A stretch of 64,000 nt of DNA from assembly GCA_026874595.1 (NCBI GenBank), contig CM049318.1:57820250-57884249 (forward strand), read 5' to 3'. Numbering within the stretch: the first letter of the stretch is position 1; each line of letters starts with the position of its first letter. Of the stretch, positions 21,687-33,110 are shown piece after piece. Under the pieces are notes generated by a model. That model was not told the origin of the DNA and did no database searches. It worked only from the letters and a program-made list of their open reading frames with translations. This stretch comes from Sipunculus nudus (Eukaryota; Annelida; Sipuncula; Golfingiida; Sipunculidae). The translations under genes were made by a program, and so were the position numbers.

Positions 21687-21810
21687 GTTGGCTGAGCTGG
21701 GTCTGACAACCACCATGTGCCTGTCACTGTATTTCCTCGGTAGAGGGCGCTCCAGTAGGAGGAAGAGAAAAAACAAAAATCCCACAAAGGACGCCGCGAC
21801 CGTTTGCTGA
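21687..21810 (+). CDS. PRRT3/PRRT4-like membrane protein, final coding exon
   Basis: The acceptor TCGTTGCAG ends at 21686. Joining AG (20483-20484) to G (21687) restores an Arg codon (phase 2 intron), and the reading continues LAELGLTTTMCLSLYFLG to TGA at 21808-21810. Together the exons give exactly 600 codons including the stop. This exon completes a seventh membrane span (about 549-577) and adds a short basic tail, RSSRRKRKNK. Without it the protein would end at the in-frame TGA straight after the donor and lose that span, so the two-exon model is strongly preferred. The intron is 1202 bp and carries a dispersed repeat and a minisatellite. Confidence 0.85.
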
Positions 21811-21848
21811 TGTTAAAGCAATAGGCATTTTCTCAATTTGAAATTTTC

Positions 21849-21854
21849 AATAAA
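21849..21854 (+). terminator. Poly(A) signal AATAAA of the 7TM gene
   Basis: First canonical hexamer after the stop codon, 39 nt downstream, followed by a T-rich stretch (TCTGTTTTTTTAATG). It implies a very short 3' UTR. Confidence 0.6.
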
Positions 21855-21920
21855 TTTAATTAATCTGTTTTTTTAATGTTATAGTTATGCCAATGCTAAA
21901 AGGATGGACGAGACAATCCG

Positions 21921-21925
<5 letters not shown>

Positions 21926-21974
<49 letters not shown>
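21926..21974 (+). repeat. (AC)n(AT)n compound microsatellite
   Basis: About 13 AC units followed by about 11 TA units, just past the gene end. Confidence 0.9.
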
Positions 21975-22838
21975 ATTATATATAAATGCAATATGCATTA
22001 CATAATAAAATCACCTGTGATTGAAAACCAACTAAATGCCATCTGAATAATTACGGTGGAACAAGTGCCTGTAAGCTTGCTTCACAGGGACGACCATGTC
22101 ATGAAATAATACAAGTGTGGCTTAATTTTAAGTGCACGTTTCGCTTAAACATATTAGTACAATAAGCACGCAACAGAATTCAAACCAAACAAATACTTGA
22201 AATTGGTTTAAGGCAATGGAATTTGCTGAAAATGATATGGAATGAATGATTCCTATGAAGGCACAGTGGGACAGGTTCGTAATTTTATTACCTCATTAAC
22301 TGTACCGTTGTTAGCCAGCTTTACTCCCTAGCAAGGAGCGCGGTCAGATTCAATACAGTCTGTGGAAATCTGAGACTGCATAACGAACGGCTGATCAGAT
22401 CGAATCTTAACCCGGTCAGTATTAAGGTCCCAAGGGAACTAAGCACAATAGCTGTTGATTGACATGGACGAAATGGTGCTTGATCGCGACAGCCACTTGT
22501 GGCACAGAAATCAATATATATCCCACAACAATTAATTACAATTTACGTTATCTGGTGTTCGGCGCGCACTACACGTCGGCGCCTACCGGGCCGGGCAAAC
22601 CCAGACTCCACAAGGAAATATAAGCGGGCTGGTTTGTGGGTCCAGGTACCTCTCTGAGCTCTCGTACACGAAACGCATGTTTGGATAATAATGGTCTGAT
22701 GCCCTATACTCGCAGAAATCATCATGACATATTGGGATGTCACATATTATAATAAAAGTTTCGCTCTAAAAATGATCAACCTCTGGTTGGTGCTCTATTT
22801 TGTATGATTATGTTGTATTATTATTCTTATATATATAC

Positions 22839-22842
<4 letters not shown>
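21975..22842. other. Intergenic, nothing recognised
   Basis: AT-rich, with a somewhat more complex stretch at 22320-22500 that has no repeat partner. No gene is supported. Confidence 0.35.

Positions 22843-22898
<56 letters not shown>
22843..22898 (+). repeat. (GA)n microsatellite, 28 units
   Basis: Uninterrupted GA dinucleotides. Confidence 0.95.
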
Positions 22899-22902
<4 letters not shown>

Positions 22903-23337
22903 ATGTGCAGATGACCTGATCAGGTTTTATTAGCGAGTAACTGAGTCTAGAGCTGCCAGATGCATTTCCACAATGTATATACAAACAAGATAAAAAAGTT
23001 GAAAGGAAAACTGGTCAATATGTGTTCACTATTATGGATTTGTCTTTTTCTGTGTAGAACATGTTCATGTAGCTCGGCTATCATTTAATAAAGACTGAAG
23101 GAACACTGTTATACGATTTTAGAATGGCCGGTGATCATATTTGTCTCTGATAGTGTAAACTATGGCATCGTGGTCATTAAACAGGATTTTTTACACATTG
23201 AAATTAGTTAAATCATCATCATCATTATTATCTCTGATTGGCCAGATATAATGACGGTTGAGATTAGTGTATATGTTAAGTCAGCCGTTTCCCTACGCTC
23301 AATAAGCAGCGGTTACGCTATGCTCAACGATTCGCTA
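22899..23337. other. Intergenic, nothing recognised
   Basis: AT-rich spacer with a short CATCATCATCATTATTAT stretch near 23215. Confidence 0.35.
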
Positions 23338-23346
23338 CACTACCCG

Positions 23347-23442
23347 TGGACTGGTACCCCGCTCTATTATGGCAACGCTGCTCTAGGCCAATCATAGATC
23401 TATGCTTGGCTGAGGGCCTTAATAGAGCAGGGTACCAGTCTA
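23347..23442. mobile_element. 96-bp minimal foldback MITE with 9-bp target duplication
   Basis: It begins TGGACTGGTACCC and ends GGGTACCAGTCTA. The two halves (CGCTCTATTATGGC and GGCCTTAATAGAGC within them) pair almost end to end, leaving nearly no loop. Exact 9-bp repeats CACTACCCG flank it (23338-23346 and 23443-23451). It shares ends and arm sequence with 5774-6322. Confidence 0.8.
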
Positions 23443-23451
23443 CACTACCCG

Positions 23452-24732
23452 CTGCATTAAACCGCGGTTGCTGGTCAGGTTTGGCCACAAGGCGGTGCTG
23501 TCTCTGTGGAAGTCCCCCTGCGTAATATTTAACCAATCACAGAGCAGGTATCACCAGCACAATCGGATGTTCTTCGAGGTACCGGTCACTTTGCCCTGCG
23601 GTTGAAAGCGCTTGGTAGCACAAGACTTTTTCCACCTGCCGTTGGAATACACACAATGCAATCGTCAACTTTCAACACAGTCTTTATATACTAACTCTGG
23701 TGTGGCCTGAGGTCATTTATCCAAACTGTCTGCATATTTCCTCTCTTGCCGTGCTTCACGAGCTTGCCACGGGCGCAGCCATGTTTGTTTACACGCTAAG
23801 CCAATCAGATTTCTTCTACCAGTTCTGCAGAATTGTTTAAACGCAAAGCGAATCAAATATTATTTTATCCAGCACAAACTAATTTGCTGTACGGCACCTT
23901 GCCAAACCTGCTTTTTTTCTCCTCGTTTCTAAGAGTAAGCAATTGGTTTTAGAACAATATATTGGAAGATACCATCATATATAAATGAGAAACATTATAC
24001 ATTTACTTCATGTATATTTATCATACCTGGTATGTGAACAGGTCCCTTAAGTTTTCGTAGAGACGTTCAATAACCCAAACCTATGAATAAACACAATATG
24101 GATAACGTAACCAGACTGCGTTTGGACAAACTGTATAGCAGAAAGTTTAGTATGTCTGAAACCTTATAGATATACCTTCAGAAACCGGTTGCTTAGGAGT
24201 GTCGACTCCCAGGCGACTTCATATGTGGTTCGTGTAAACTTCCATCTAATTGATTTTGGGATAAAAAAAAAATAACCAATTAAATATGCACGTTTTCTTT
24301 AAACAATTTTCCCCATCCACAATGCTGTCAAGAAAAAAAATCAATACTTAGGATATGTCACACGAAGAGACATATTTGCTTGGATTACCTGTTGAACTCA
24401 AAATTAAGTTGCTGCCCGTGTTGGGAGGGCTAGCTTACTGTCCCCTGGCTGTTTGGCCTCCCTGCATTCCAGTTTGAGTAAGGAATGGACGCTTAACGAT
24501 CCGTCATGGGGACAAGTCTGACGTTCTGTTTTAATGTTGCTAGTGGTGCGTGGACATCGGGTTGATAATTCAACGCTATACTCCCTTCAGAGATCGTGCG
24601 ATATCCCATGATGCTTTGCGCGGAGGCTGTGGCGGCTGTCTACGACCTGTGGGTGACGCAGTACTCATCTCTTGTGCTGCCCAGCCTGGCCAAAGCTCAA
24701 AGCTCTTGCTCTCTTTAAAGACCAATGTATAC
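23452..24732. other. Intergenic, nothing recognised
   Basis: Mixed-composition sequence without a credible gene. A small frame at 24550-24735 has no signature. Confidence 0.35.
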
Positions 24733-25000
24733 TAAGTTTGTTTTTAGCTCATCCGGCCATAGACCGGTCGACCTTATGCAATGGTACGTGACGCAGTATC
24801 CGTCCGGCGTCCGTCCATAATTTCAACATACGTCTTCTCCTTTATCTCTTGACCGATTTTGATTTTGTTTGTTTTTATTTGATAGGGCTAGGTTTGGGCT
24901 TTGTAACTGCTACACATAATTTTGAAGTTCTTTAATTGATGCAGATTTATGCAAACATCTTCAAAGTCACAAAATGCTGCTACTCCTTTATTTCTAAACT
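24733..25000 (+). repeat. AGCTCA/CCGTCCGGCG dispersed repeat
   Basis: It starts TTTTTAGCTCATCCGGCC, continues GTCCGGCGTCCGTCC, then has TCTCCTTTATCTCTTGACCGATTTTGAT and a related CTCCTTTATTTCTAAACTGATTTAGATTG about 150 bp later. This suggests an internally duplicated repeat. Same family as 9690-9765. Confidence 0.45.
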
Positions 25001-25100
25001 GATTTAGATTGCTTGTTTTATTCCTGACAGGGCCAGGTGCCGCCTTTTAAACTTCTGCACAGAATCTTTAACCTGCAGGTGGGGACACCGGAGATGGCAA

Positions 25101-25449
25101 CTACTGTAATGAAACGTTCAATAAACTACTGTGATGAAACGTTCAATAAACTACTGTGATGAAACGTTCAATAAACTACTGTGATGAAACGTTTAATAAA
25201 CTACTGTGATGAAACGTTCAATAAACTACTGTGATGAAACGTTCAATAAACTACTGTGATGAAACGTTCAATAAACTACTGTGATGAAACGTTCAATAAA
25301 CTACTGTGATGAAACGTTCAATAAACTACTGTGATGAAACGTTCAATAAACTACTGTAATGAAACGTTCAATAAACTACTGTGATGAAACGTTCAATAAA
25401 CTACTGTGATGAAACGTTCAATAAACTACTGTGATGAAACGTTCAATAC
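25101..25449 (+). repeat. 25-bp minisatellite, 14 units, with a poly(A) hexamer in nearly every unit
   Basis: Fourteen near-identical 25-bp units; differences are single bases (GTAAT for GTGAT, GTTTAAT for GTTCAAT). Thirteen units contain AATAAA on the + strand; the last has AATACA. Each unit also carries the palindrome AACGTT. There are no unique spacers, so it is not a CRISPR array. Confidence 0.95.
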
Positions 25450-25593
25450 ATAGTGAAGATGATTTTGTGTTGACGAAGACTGTCATTTCTTTTGCAAATC
25501 AATTGTATGTAGATAAACACTGGGCAGGGCAGCCCATCTTCACACTATCATTTCTGTGGCCACGTTTTCAGCGAAACGCCCTGGTGACTATTG

Positions 25594-26070
25594 CTTGTTG
25601 TTGTTAACCTTTATTTCCTCCGACAAAGCGAATTAAGATCAACATACAAAATGTCAATACAGAAGTAATACAAAAGCATTACAAATTACAAACCAATAAT
25701 CAGAAAGGTGAAATTGGAAAACATTTCATGTTGTATGGCATACAGGCACTTAATATATTATTTGATAAAGATCAAGCTAGTTCATGAAGAATCTTCTTAG
25801 ACTCCTTGAAAAAAGAGAGACCACCTTTAGTAAAGCGCCTGAATAGTGTTCGTGTTCGGAAGATTCATTTGATCCATATTCAATGTCCGCTTTTATCAAA
25901 GCTCTGATAAGTTCAGTATCCGACAGGGCAACCAATTGTGCCTCAACCTGACCGGGTTATTTATCACAAATAAAGTTCCACACTGTTCACAGGCCGTCTG
26001 AACAAGAACACGTATACCAGAAACAAGACAGACTTGAATGGCCTTATTTGTTTGGTAAGATTAATTCTGT
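25594..26070 (-). mobile_element. 3' end of a 5'-truncated non-LTR retroposon, decayed
   Basis: Read on the minus strand, a 59-codon open stretch (25956-25777, ending RRFFMN and a stop) is followed by a 3' UTR-like tail, AATAAA (25615-25610) and a short AAC-repeat tail. That layout is usual for a LINE 3' end. A further coding-like stretch with a C-x2-C pair (about 26050-25965) lies in another frame, suggesting a frameshift. The upstream enzyme regions are absent. The LINE family is not identified. Confidence 0.4.
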
Positions 26071-26090
26071 ATACATCGCAGCAGACGTCC

Positions 26091-26190
26091 GGGCGGAACA
26101 AGTGTATGCGAGTCATTTGATTGGTTCAGCGGGTCACTGAATCAAGGTCTGTGAAAGCGTAGCCACAGACTAGGTAGTATGAAGATGGAA
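26091..26190 (-). repeat. GTCTGTGG/CTTTCACAGACCTTGATT repeat, copy 3
   Basis: The reverse complement matches the copies at 11757-11900 and 14088-14215 but lacks their internal AATAATGAACAAGGC segment. Confidence 0.55.
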
Positions 26191-27199
26191 CAGCAATACG
26201 GGGCATCCTCTGAGAGATATATGTTAATATCGGGAAAAAGTTTCTTTCCTTTAGTGGATTAATGGTTTTATCCGGGGTACATACGGGTCATCAACGTAAC
26301 ATATCAACAACGAATAAAAAACTAGCGGACTAGTCATAAAAACAAAACAAATAGTAGTAATTTGGAACAAGTGGACATTTACATTGATTGGGACGACAGA
26401 TCAGTAGTATAAAGGGAGCAGTTGAAAGGCAAATGAAATAACGAGAGGATACATTCATAACGCCCAAGGCTGGTTTTCGGAAAAGTTCGGACCAGTGGGC
26501 AAATGTTGATCAATAAAAAAGGACTGGTTTGGCATTGATGTCAATGTCGACTACTAGCGATCTATTCTGGGTAAAAGTAAACAAATGAGTATAATGATTT
26601 TAAATATAAGCACATAGCAGCATCAATGCTCCTACTCTGCGATCACAGAAATTGCTTATAAGAAGAATCACACAGCTTCCGTAAAGAAAACACATACTGC
26701 CTCAGCTTCAGTCAGAGAGCCTTTCATCATCTTTATTGCAGTGTATTCCTCGAGATACAGACCGAAAAAAAACAAAGTGTTTTTATGTCTGTTGAAAAAG
26801 TTAATAAGATTTGTGTTTATTTTCGTATTTTGATACTTTTGCATTACGTGATTTCAATAATCATATTACTTCTTGTAAGTTAGAATATCATTAATACTGA
26901 GCTTAGCAAAGTACAAACGATCTTATCAATATTGACGTAATGATTTCGCAAACCCTTCGATTACACAACCTAATTTCTACTTTTATTCCTACCTCTCTAA
27001 TAGATTTCACTGAATTCTAAATATCAATACGCAAATACATCAAACACATAGACAAACAAACACCGATGAAAACATAGCCTCCGCCACCGCCATACCCCAC
27101 TTCGGTATTTGTTTATCTTCAGCTCAAAATAACACTTAGTCAATTTATTGAAACATACTCCCGTAGCCATAAACGGTGCAGCTCCTACGCAAGTATTGC
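26191..27199. other. Intergenic, nothing recognised
   Basis: AT-rich spacer; no supported feature. Confidence 0.35.
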
Positions 27200-27660
27200 T
27201 GTTTTCCATCCAATAAGAAGGCCGGTCATCACGCTAAAGTCTCACTATCGCGAGAGGGGGTATGAAGTCAAGCGTCTTTATGGCTACAGTGGATAAAAGA
27301 GTCGCCAGAAGTACCGGTGATTGATGGTGGCGGCGAGTTTTATGACGACAGTTTGATAAACGGGGCGTCCAATGATTGGCTGCCCGGGGGACAAATTATC
27401 ATAAAGCAACCTTACAAACACTAAAGCTCGATCTGATAACCCTCTCATCTGCTCGTATCTGTTTTGCTGATATTTTTGTCAGGGCCATAACGAGGACGAG
27501 ACAGGGACCGTTTGTCACTCTGCCAATTTCCTGTGTAATCCGGCCGTCGCTGGTCCCCTGAGCTTTGTAATGATGGGATGAAGGCTGCTCTCTACTAAAT
27601 AAGTACTCTAATTGATCCTCTAACTAAACAGTGGATAGACAGCTGCTATCAAATTATAAT
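27200..27660. other. Unique island, possible regulatory element
   Basis: Complex, GC-richer sequence with several TAAT/ATTA words and no repeat partner noticed. The 61-codon frame at 27376-27561 has no protein signature. Confidence 0.2.
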
Positions 27661-28941
27661 GTTCTCTTAACTCTATTTAATTGTGACCTTCATTGTGTGT
27701 GTGAGTGTGTGTGTGTATGGTTCCTGCGTATGTCTGACATACATTATAGTCTATGGCACATATGCACAATATAAACTGTTAAAAATTCAATATCATAACA
27801 AATACATATATATATATATGTGTGTGTGTGTATGTATCTATACGTATATATAAAATGCCAATATGTAGGTCTAATGGAAAGTACATGACGTACCTCGCAA
27901 TATTAAATCGGACAAGAAGTGAGTCACAATCCTGATGGACAAACACCTTGTTCATCCACCATAATCATTCTATTAACAAATACCGATAAAATGTAGAAAA
28001 TATATAAAACTGCATTTCAAGGAATGCAAGCCTCCGTCATGTGGGAGTCACTTTTGTGGGTTACTGTATAAACCGTGTTTGCATTCACTTATTCGGCCTG
28101 TATTCCCAGGTTTATTCGTGCATAAGTGACTTTACATTTGTGAATGTTCCTTTCATGACGTTCTTGCTTCCGGATCATGTGCCGGATCCATACCAAGATC
28201 TAATTATACTTCATTGGCTCATTCAAGAAATGCTCTAAAAATTTTATGGGATTTCTTTCATGATAACATCCCTTCTGGCTTAGGCAGGAAAAAAAGTTAT
28301 CCCACAGCTTTGAAGAAAGGAATATTTATACAACTGAATGTCTCAGAAGCAAATATAATTGGATAAAACCTGAATTTGTCCGAAAAAAAGGTCACCTGCC
28401 ACAGGTAGAGACCAGTAATTTAGTCTTCCGGGATATTCCACCGTGTCCCGTTGGTCGAGTGATGGTCTATTTAGTTTTTTATAACAATTATTCATTGTTT
28501 TGTTGTCATTTTTTATTTTAGCCTGAAGAAAATGCGACATGGAGCAGACCCCGGAATAAAATGCCCCAGAGAAGTAAATTTTGCCCAAGAGTAATGTTTT
28601 ATTTATTTACATGGCTGGTATTTTACTTATAAAACAATAAAAAAACATATTTTTTATGTCTGCGGGCAATATGAACTGGAATCAAGTACAGCAGTACTCG
28701 GCATAAAATATTACAGAGAAGTTCCACTGTCAACCTGAAAAATTCAGACATTTCCATAACAGAAGCAGACGACAGCAAACATCGCGGGCAAATTCCACAG
28801 CCAGGGATACCGTCGACCACCGAAGCATCATTTTGAAAAAAAAAAAAAAAAAATAGCAGCGATAAAAATACAAATCTCTTTGATCAAGGGCTCAGAAACA
28901 CCATTAGGCCAAACACCGAAAATAGTAAAACCATGTACAGA
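27661..28941. other. Intergenic with GT and AT microsatellites
   Basis: (GT)n at about 27698-27716 and (AT)n(GT)n at about 27804-27832. An 18-A run lies near 28837. No gene is supported. Confidence 0.45.
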
Positions 28942-29160
28942 GGGGGGGGGGGGGGCAATAGGAACATCGGTGTAGCAATTTCAGATTACCCCCGGTTTAG
29001 GTTGCCGGGTGTTAATCTGGAATCGAATTCAGTTAACAACAACCCCCCCCCCCCCCCCACCCCACCCCGGGTAAGTTTAAATCGGTTTCTTGTTACCTCC
29101 TACGGTTTCAGATTACCTCTCGAAACAGTTATACCTGTAATTTCTTTTTCTGGATTTCCC
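28942..29160. repeat. GATTACCC-type dispersed repeat with poly-G and poly-C runs
   Basis: A 14-G run (28942-28955) and a 16-C run (29043-29058) enclose TTTCAGATTACCCCCGG and GGTGTTAATCTGGAATCG. Related GATTACC / GTAATYTGAAATCGATTTC words occur at 33476-33610 and 55890-56060. Confidence 0.55.
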
Positions 29161-29330
29161 AAGTTAGGTTGGATCTTGAATGAGTGTATACATGTCATCA
29201 GAAATATAATTAAATTTTGCAACAATTTTATTTTCCATACATTGATTTCAGCTTATAAAGCCCGTATATTTCACTTGGTTTATTTAGATAATATATAATG
29301 AGTTTAAAGTATAAGAATTCATCATTCGAT

Positions 29331-29657
29331 TAAGAGAAAGAAAAGAGAAAGCGAAAGATAAAGAGTAAAAAAGACAAGAGCAAGAATAAGATAAAGAGAA
29401 AGAGAAAGAGAAAGAAAAAGAGCAAGGAAAAGAGCAAAAGAAAGAGAAAGAACAAGAGAAAGAGCAAGAGAAAGAACAAGAGAAGAGCAAGAGAAAGAGC
29501 AAGAGGAAGGGAAAGGGTAAGAGAAAGAGAAAGCGAAGGAGAAAGGGAAAGAACAAAGGAAAGAGCAAGAGAAAGAGCAAGGGAAAAGGCAAGGGAAAAG
29601 AAAGAGCAAGAGAAAGTGCAGGAGAAAGGGAGAGAGAAAGAGCAAGAGCGAGCGAGC
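29331..29657 (+). repeat. Polypurine tract of 327 bp
   Basis: Almost entirely GAAAGA/GCAAGA-type purine words with sparse C and T. Three minus-strand frames of 102-128 codons read through it as Ser/Phe/Leu repeats, as expected for a simple repeat open in every frame; they are not genes. Confidence 0.9.
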
Positions 29658-30422
29658 TTGCGAGTCAATGGTGTTCACAGAATGTTGAGATTTGAATATA
29701 ATTAACATAATGTGTTGGCTATCACAAATTGGACGTTAAGGGGCGCTAAATAGGCTATGTAAAATTGAGAGAACTCGGCAAAATTTAATACCATCGACAC
29801 ACTGATAATATCGGCGCACAAGCATTTAGATAAATTGTTAATGCCATCGGCTCACCAGGAAACTCCCCGGGGTCCCATGCAGTCATGCTCTGTGGACGTA
29901 AAGCCCCCTTCAGCTTGAACCTCCTATAAATGATTCATCAACAATACCAACATAGGCAGTTGGTTACCCTGAACATTGCTCGGACAATCAACGTGAACGA
30001 GGTTATGAAGGTTGTAAGAGGCGCTGTTCGTGCGTTCACTTCGTAGAATTTCACACCTTGACAAACACGAAGTGTCTTGTGGCGAGCTTGCTGTAATGTA
30101 CGACTCCTGGCATTATGCAGCCATGCTGATTGATCTTGACGTTTATAAATACATGACAAAGCAACAATACTTTTTTTCTTATGACTGGTTCACTCGGTGC
30201 TGAAATATATTCGGATTGGGTACCGGTCTACATCAAAGACAGCTAGGTAGGGAACCATGCTTCGCCCGAGATTCGAATAAACATTTGCGGGATCTGCACA
30301 AATATGGTTGGCCACTTCAATGAAACCACATGACTTGATTACTTTTAAGCATGCTGACCTGCATTACATGAGCCCTCTTAAGCAGGAACTATTACTGGAC
30401 CATGCGACCACTAATAATCCAT
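29658..30422. other. Intergenic, nothing recognised
   Basis: AT-rich spacer. GGTACCGGTCTA at 30220-30231 resembles a lone end of the TAGACTGGTACC foldback family. Confidence 0.35.
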
Positions 30423-30765
30423 AAAGCCAGCTATACACCTATATCTCTGTAGTTTTATGTGTTTTTGTCGTATTTTTTAGGAAAAGTTCGTATAATGCCT
30501 CTGCGACGGATTAAGGAGTTTGTTTATCTACAACCTATTTGTAAACACAGCCATGTAGACAAAGGAATAACCATGTAACCTAAAGTGATTGTTTCCATTT
30601 GCTCGGAAGTTGAAATAACACCATTTGCAAAAATCATTTGCAAAACTTCGGTTCATCTGGCTTGCCGCCAATTGTCCATGGTTAAGGTATTTGGAATTAT
30701 TTGGCGACCCCCAAATGTTATAAACACATGACTATAAACAAAATTAAGTTTAAGCCCTTTCAACA
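30423..30765 (-). mobile_element. Degraded fragment of the TTAA MITE family
   Basis: It shares with 42811-43197 the words TTCGGTTCATCTGGCTTGCC, GCCAATTGTCC and AATGTTATAAACACATGA. The ends are not preserved. Confidence 0.4.
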
Positions 30766-32336
30766 TGCAGATAATTATGCATGTAATTAATTTAGCAAGT
30801 AAAGTAAATTAGTACACTGACCTAACTAAAAGTATATTTGCTTTATATGAATATGTAAACAAAATAATAACATGCAAACTCACCTATAAACACAACATAA
30901 AAATGAGTTTAATTCCCTTAGCAGCCACACATACAGAGCCTCCTGACTTTACATAAAACATTAATTAAATTCTCTAATTTCAAACACCAAAATATATGCA
31001 TATGGTAAAAATTATAATATTTTCAAAACAAGAAATTCGGGTCCTGGTTTTAGAAAGTTTGAATGGTAGAGATAGATATATTATCGGGGTATTATTACGG
31101 TGTTTATTATAGCTAACTACATGAAACTGGAGTTAATGCATTCGACGCATACAAATAATTAAACTGATGGCATTAACTGACACTTAAGTATAAGTATATT
31201 ACCATATATGTTCTAGATTATTGCGAAAGATTTAAATAATCCCTGATTTCAATACGAAATACATATATGAAAAGCATATATAGTATGCTATATAAAAGTA
31301 CACATATATACAGGCGTATATAAGCGTGTGCACCATTTGCCAAGTGAACCTGCCAATCAATACCCCCCTTCTAAAAAATCCTGGCTGTACCAATGACACA
31401 CTAATTTATAAAAGGGAACCAAAACTAAATTATTTACGCACATGTCATGCTATTATATAACATGTATGGAATGTTTCCTATAAAGTTTACATGAGGATAG
31501 CCCATTTTTAAGGTAATACAAAATGTTTTTTTTCTGGAGGTTTTCTGTTTTGTTAAGGAATTGTCGATTTTCTACATTACATATTTATGCATAGGTTCGG
31601 CTGTTTGTTCGTTCATGTTTTGTTTATGCCAAACAGACAAATGAAGTCCGTTTCTGCATCAGCCCACAGTAAAATTACCAGTGTCGTTATTTTTGTAGTT
31701 ATATTCAATGTGAGAGTCCGTCCAAATTAAAGTAGGGCGAAATTACGTTGACTAGTTATGGAATCCCTAATCATGTGGCTTAATTAGCATGCTGACCAAC
31801 ACGAGATGTAGACCTGCATGACCATCCGACCACTTATATTTTTTAAAGCAAGCTATTCACCTACCTATTCTGTAGAATTCAAATATTATTACATTATTTT
31901 AGAATTTTAATCAAATTACCAGTTTATTTATCTATGTAGCCATATTCAAATTGAAGCAGAGTGAGAAACTGGATTTTGTTGACCAGATTAATTTTGATGG
32001 AATCCCTGATCATGTGACTTAATTAGCACTCATTTTTGTACATAGGCTCAGTCTGCTCATGTAAACAAAATAATCTGTGACAAAAACACAATATATGTTT
32101 TGTCAAAAAAGAAAGTGCGCTGCTCAGGTACGTTTTTGAGGAATTGGTGCGGGCGAGGGATTGTTCTAATCCTTTATCACAGGGCGAGCCGGACCAATTT
32201 CAGATGGGAAGTTTCACGGTGGCCCGATCGTATAAACAAATATTGTTGCTGGTGGGCCGAGAGTATCAACTTTTGGCGCCTTTCATTCAAATTTCAGGGC
32301 ACATGATTTACACTTAGCATGGACCAAACAAGAAAC
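30766..32336. other. Intergenic, AT-rich
   Basis: No gene. Two segments (about 31740-31870 and 31975-32050) share GGAATCCCTAATCATGTGGCTTAATTAGCA-type text and may be a diverged local duplication. Confidence 0.35.
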
Positions 32337-32536
32337 CAGAAGCGGATCCAGAGGGGGGGTCCAGGGGGTCCGGACCCCCCCCTTTTTCACCCGAAGCAAC
32401 CTTTTTTAAAGGGTTTTAGACAAAATTTTGCGGCCTGGACCCCCCCTTTTCCCGAACCTGATGCCCTTTTTTTAGGATTTTCATAAGTCCTCCTGGGTTG
32501 GACCCCCCCTTTTCCTAAATCCTGGATCCGCCCCTG
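32337..32536. mobile_element. 200-bp MITE with CAGAAGCGGATCCA ends
   Basis: The left end CAGAAGCGGATCCA and the right end TGGATCCGCCCCTG match in 12 of 14 inverted positions. Inside are several G- and C-runs around TCCGGACCCCC and repeated CCTTTTT blocks. Same family as 485-608 and 9008-9202. No clear target duplication remains. Confidence 0.6.
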
Positions 32537-32739
32537 AATTCGGAAATTGATCAGTTATCTTTTTGAAACGCTGATCAAGCACATTTTGAGTCCAGGCATT
32601 TCTTGACGAGGCGAGGGCTCGGCCTGGTTTAAAACCCATTCAATGTGATGAGTTGGAACATGCTTAGGTCATCAGCTGGACCTGTTTTTCATGACTAAGC
32701 CGGTGACAGATGCCATATAACCAACCAGGCAAAGGATTA

Positions 32740-33110
32740 AAGGATGCCACAAGCGAAAAGAATGTATTATCTTCAAACCCACGTGGCGCTAAACGAGGTC
32801 TTATTCCCAAAGAACCGTCCCGTAGGACAGTAATTGAATTTACAAAATTGGTGTCAAATCCATGAAACCATTGGGTAGCATTGCAAAATAACGGAGAGCC
32901 GTCGAGGTACTCTAATCATGAGAAACGTCTCTAATAAACGGCGAGGATTATTCAAATATATGAAATGATCGGGACCCGAAAAGTCCCCAATAAGGGCCCC
33001 CGCAAAGGTCATTTCCTTAAATGGCAGACTTGTGGCTTAACTAAATTTTTACAGGTCTGGAATCGATGCGCACATCCCCTCAAGGGTATCAAACTTCAGT
33101 CAAGTTTTCA
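32740..33110. other. Unique island, possible regulatory element
   Basis: Complex sequence without repeat partners, with AGTAATTGAAT, CTCTAATCATGAG and TCTAATAAACGG words of homeodomain-site type. Non-coding as far as I can see. Confidence 0.2.

Noticed and set aside
25101-25449. CRISPR-like array
   Set aside because: Units are directly joined 25-mers without unique spacers, in a eukaryotic context; a minisatellite.
29284-29708. Three long minus-strand frames (102-128 codons) rich in Ser, Phe and Leu
   Set aside because: They are the complement of a GAAAGA-type simple repeat, which is open in all three frames; no domain or splice context.
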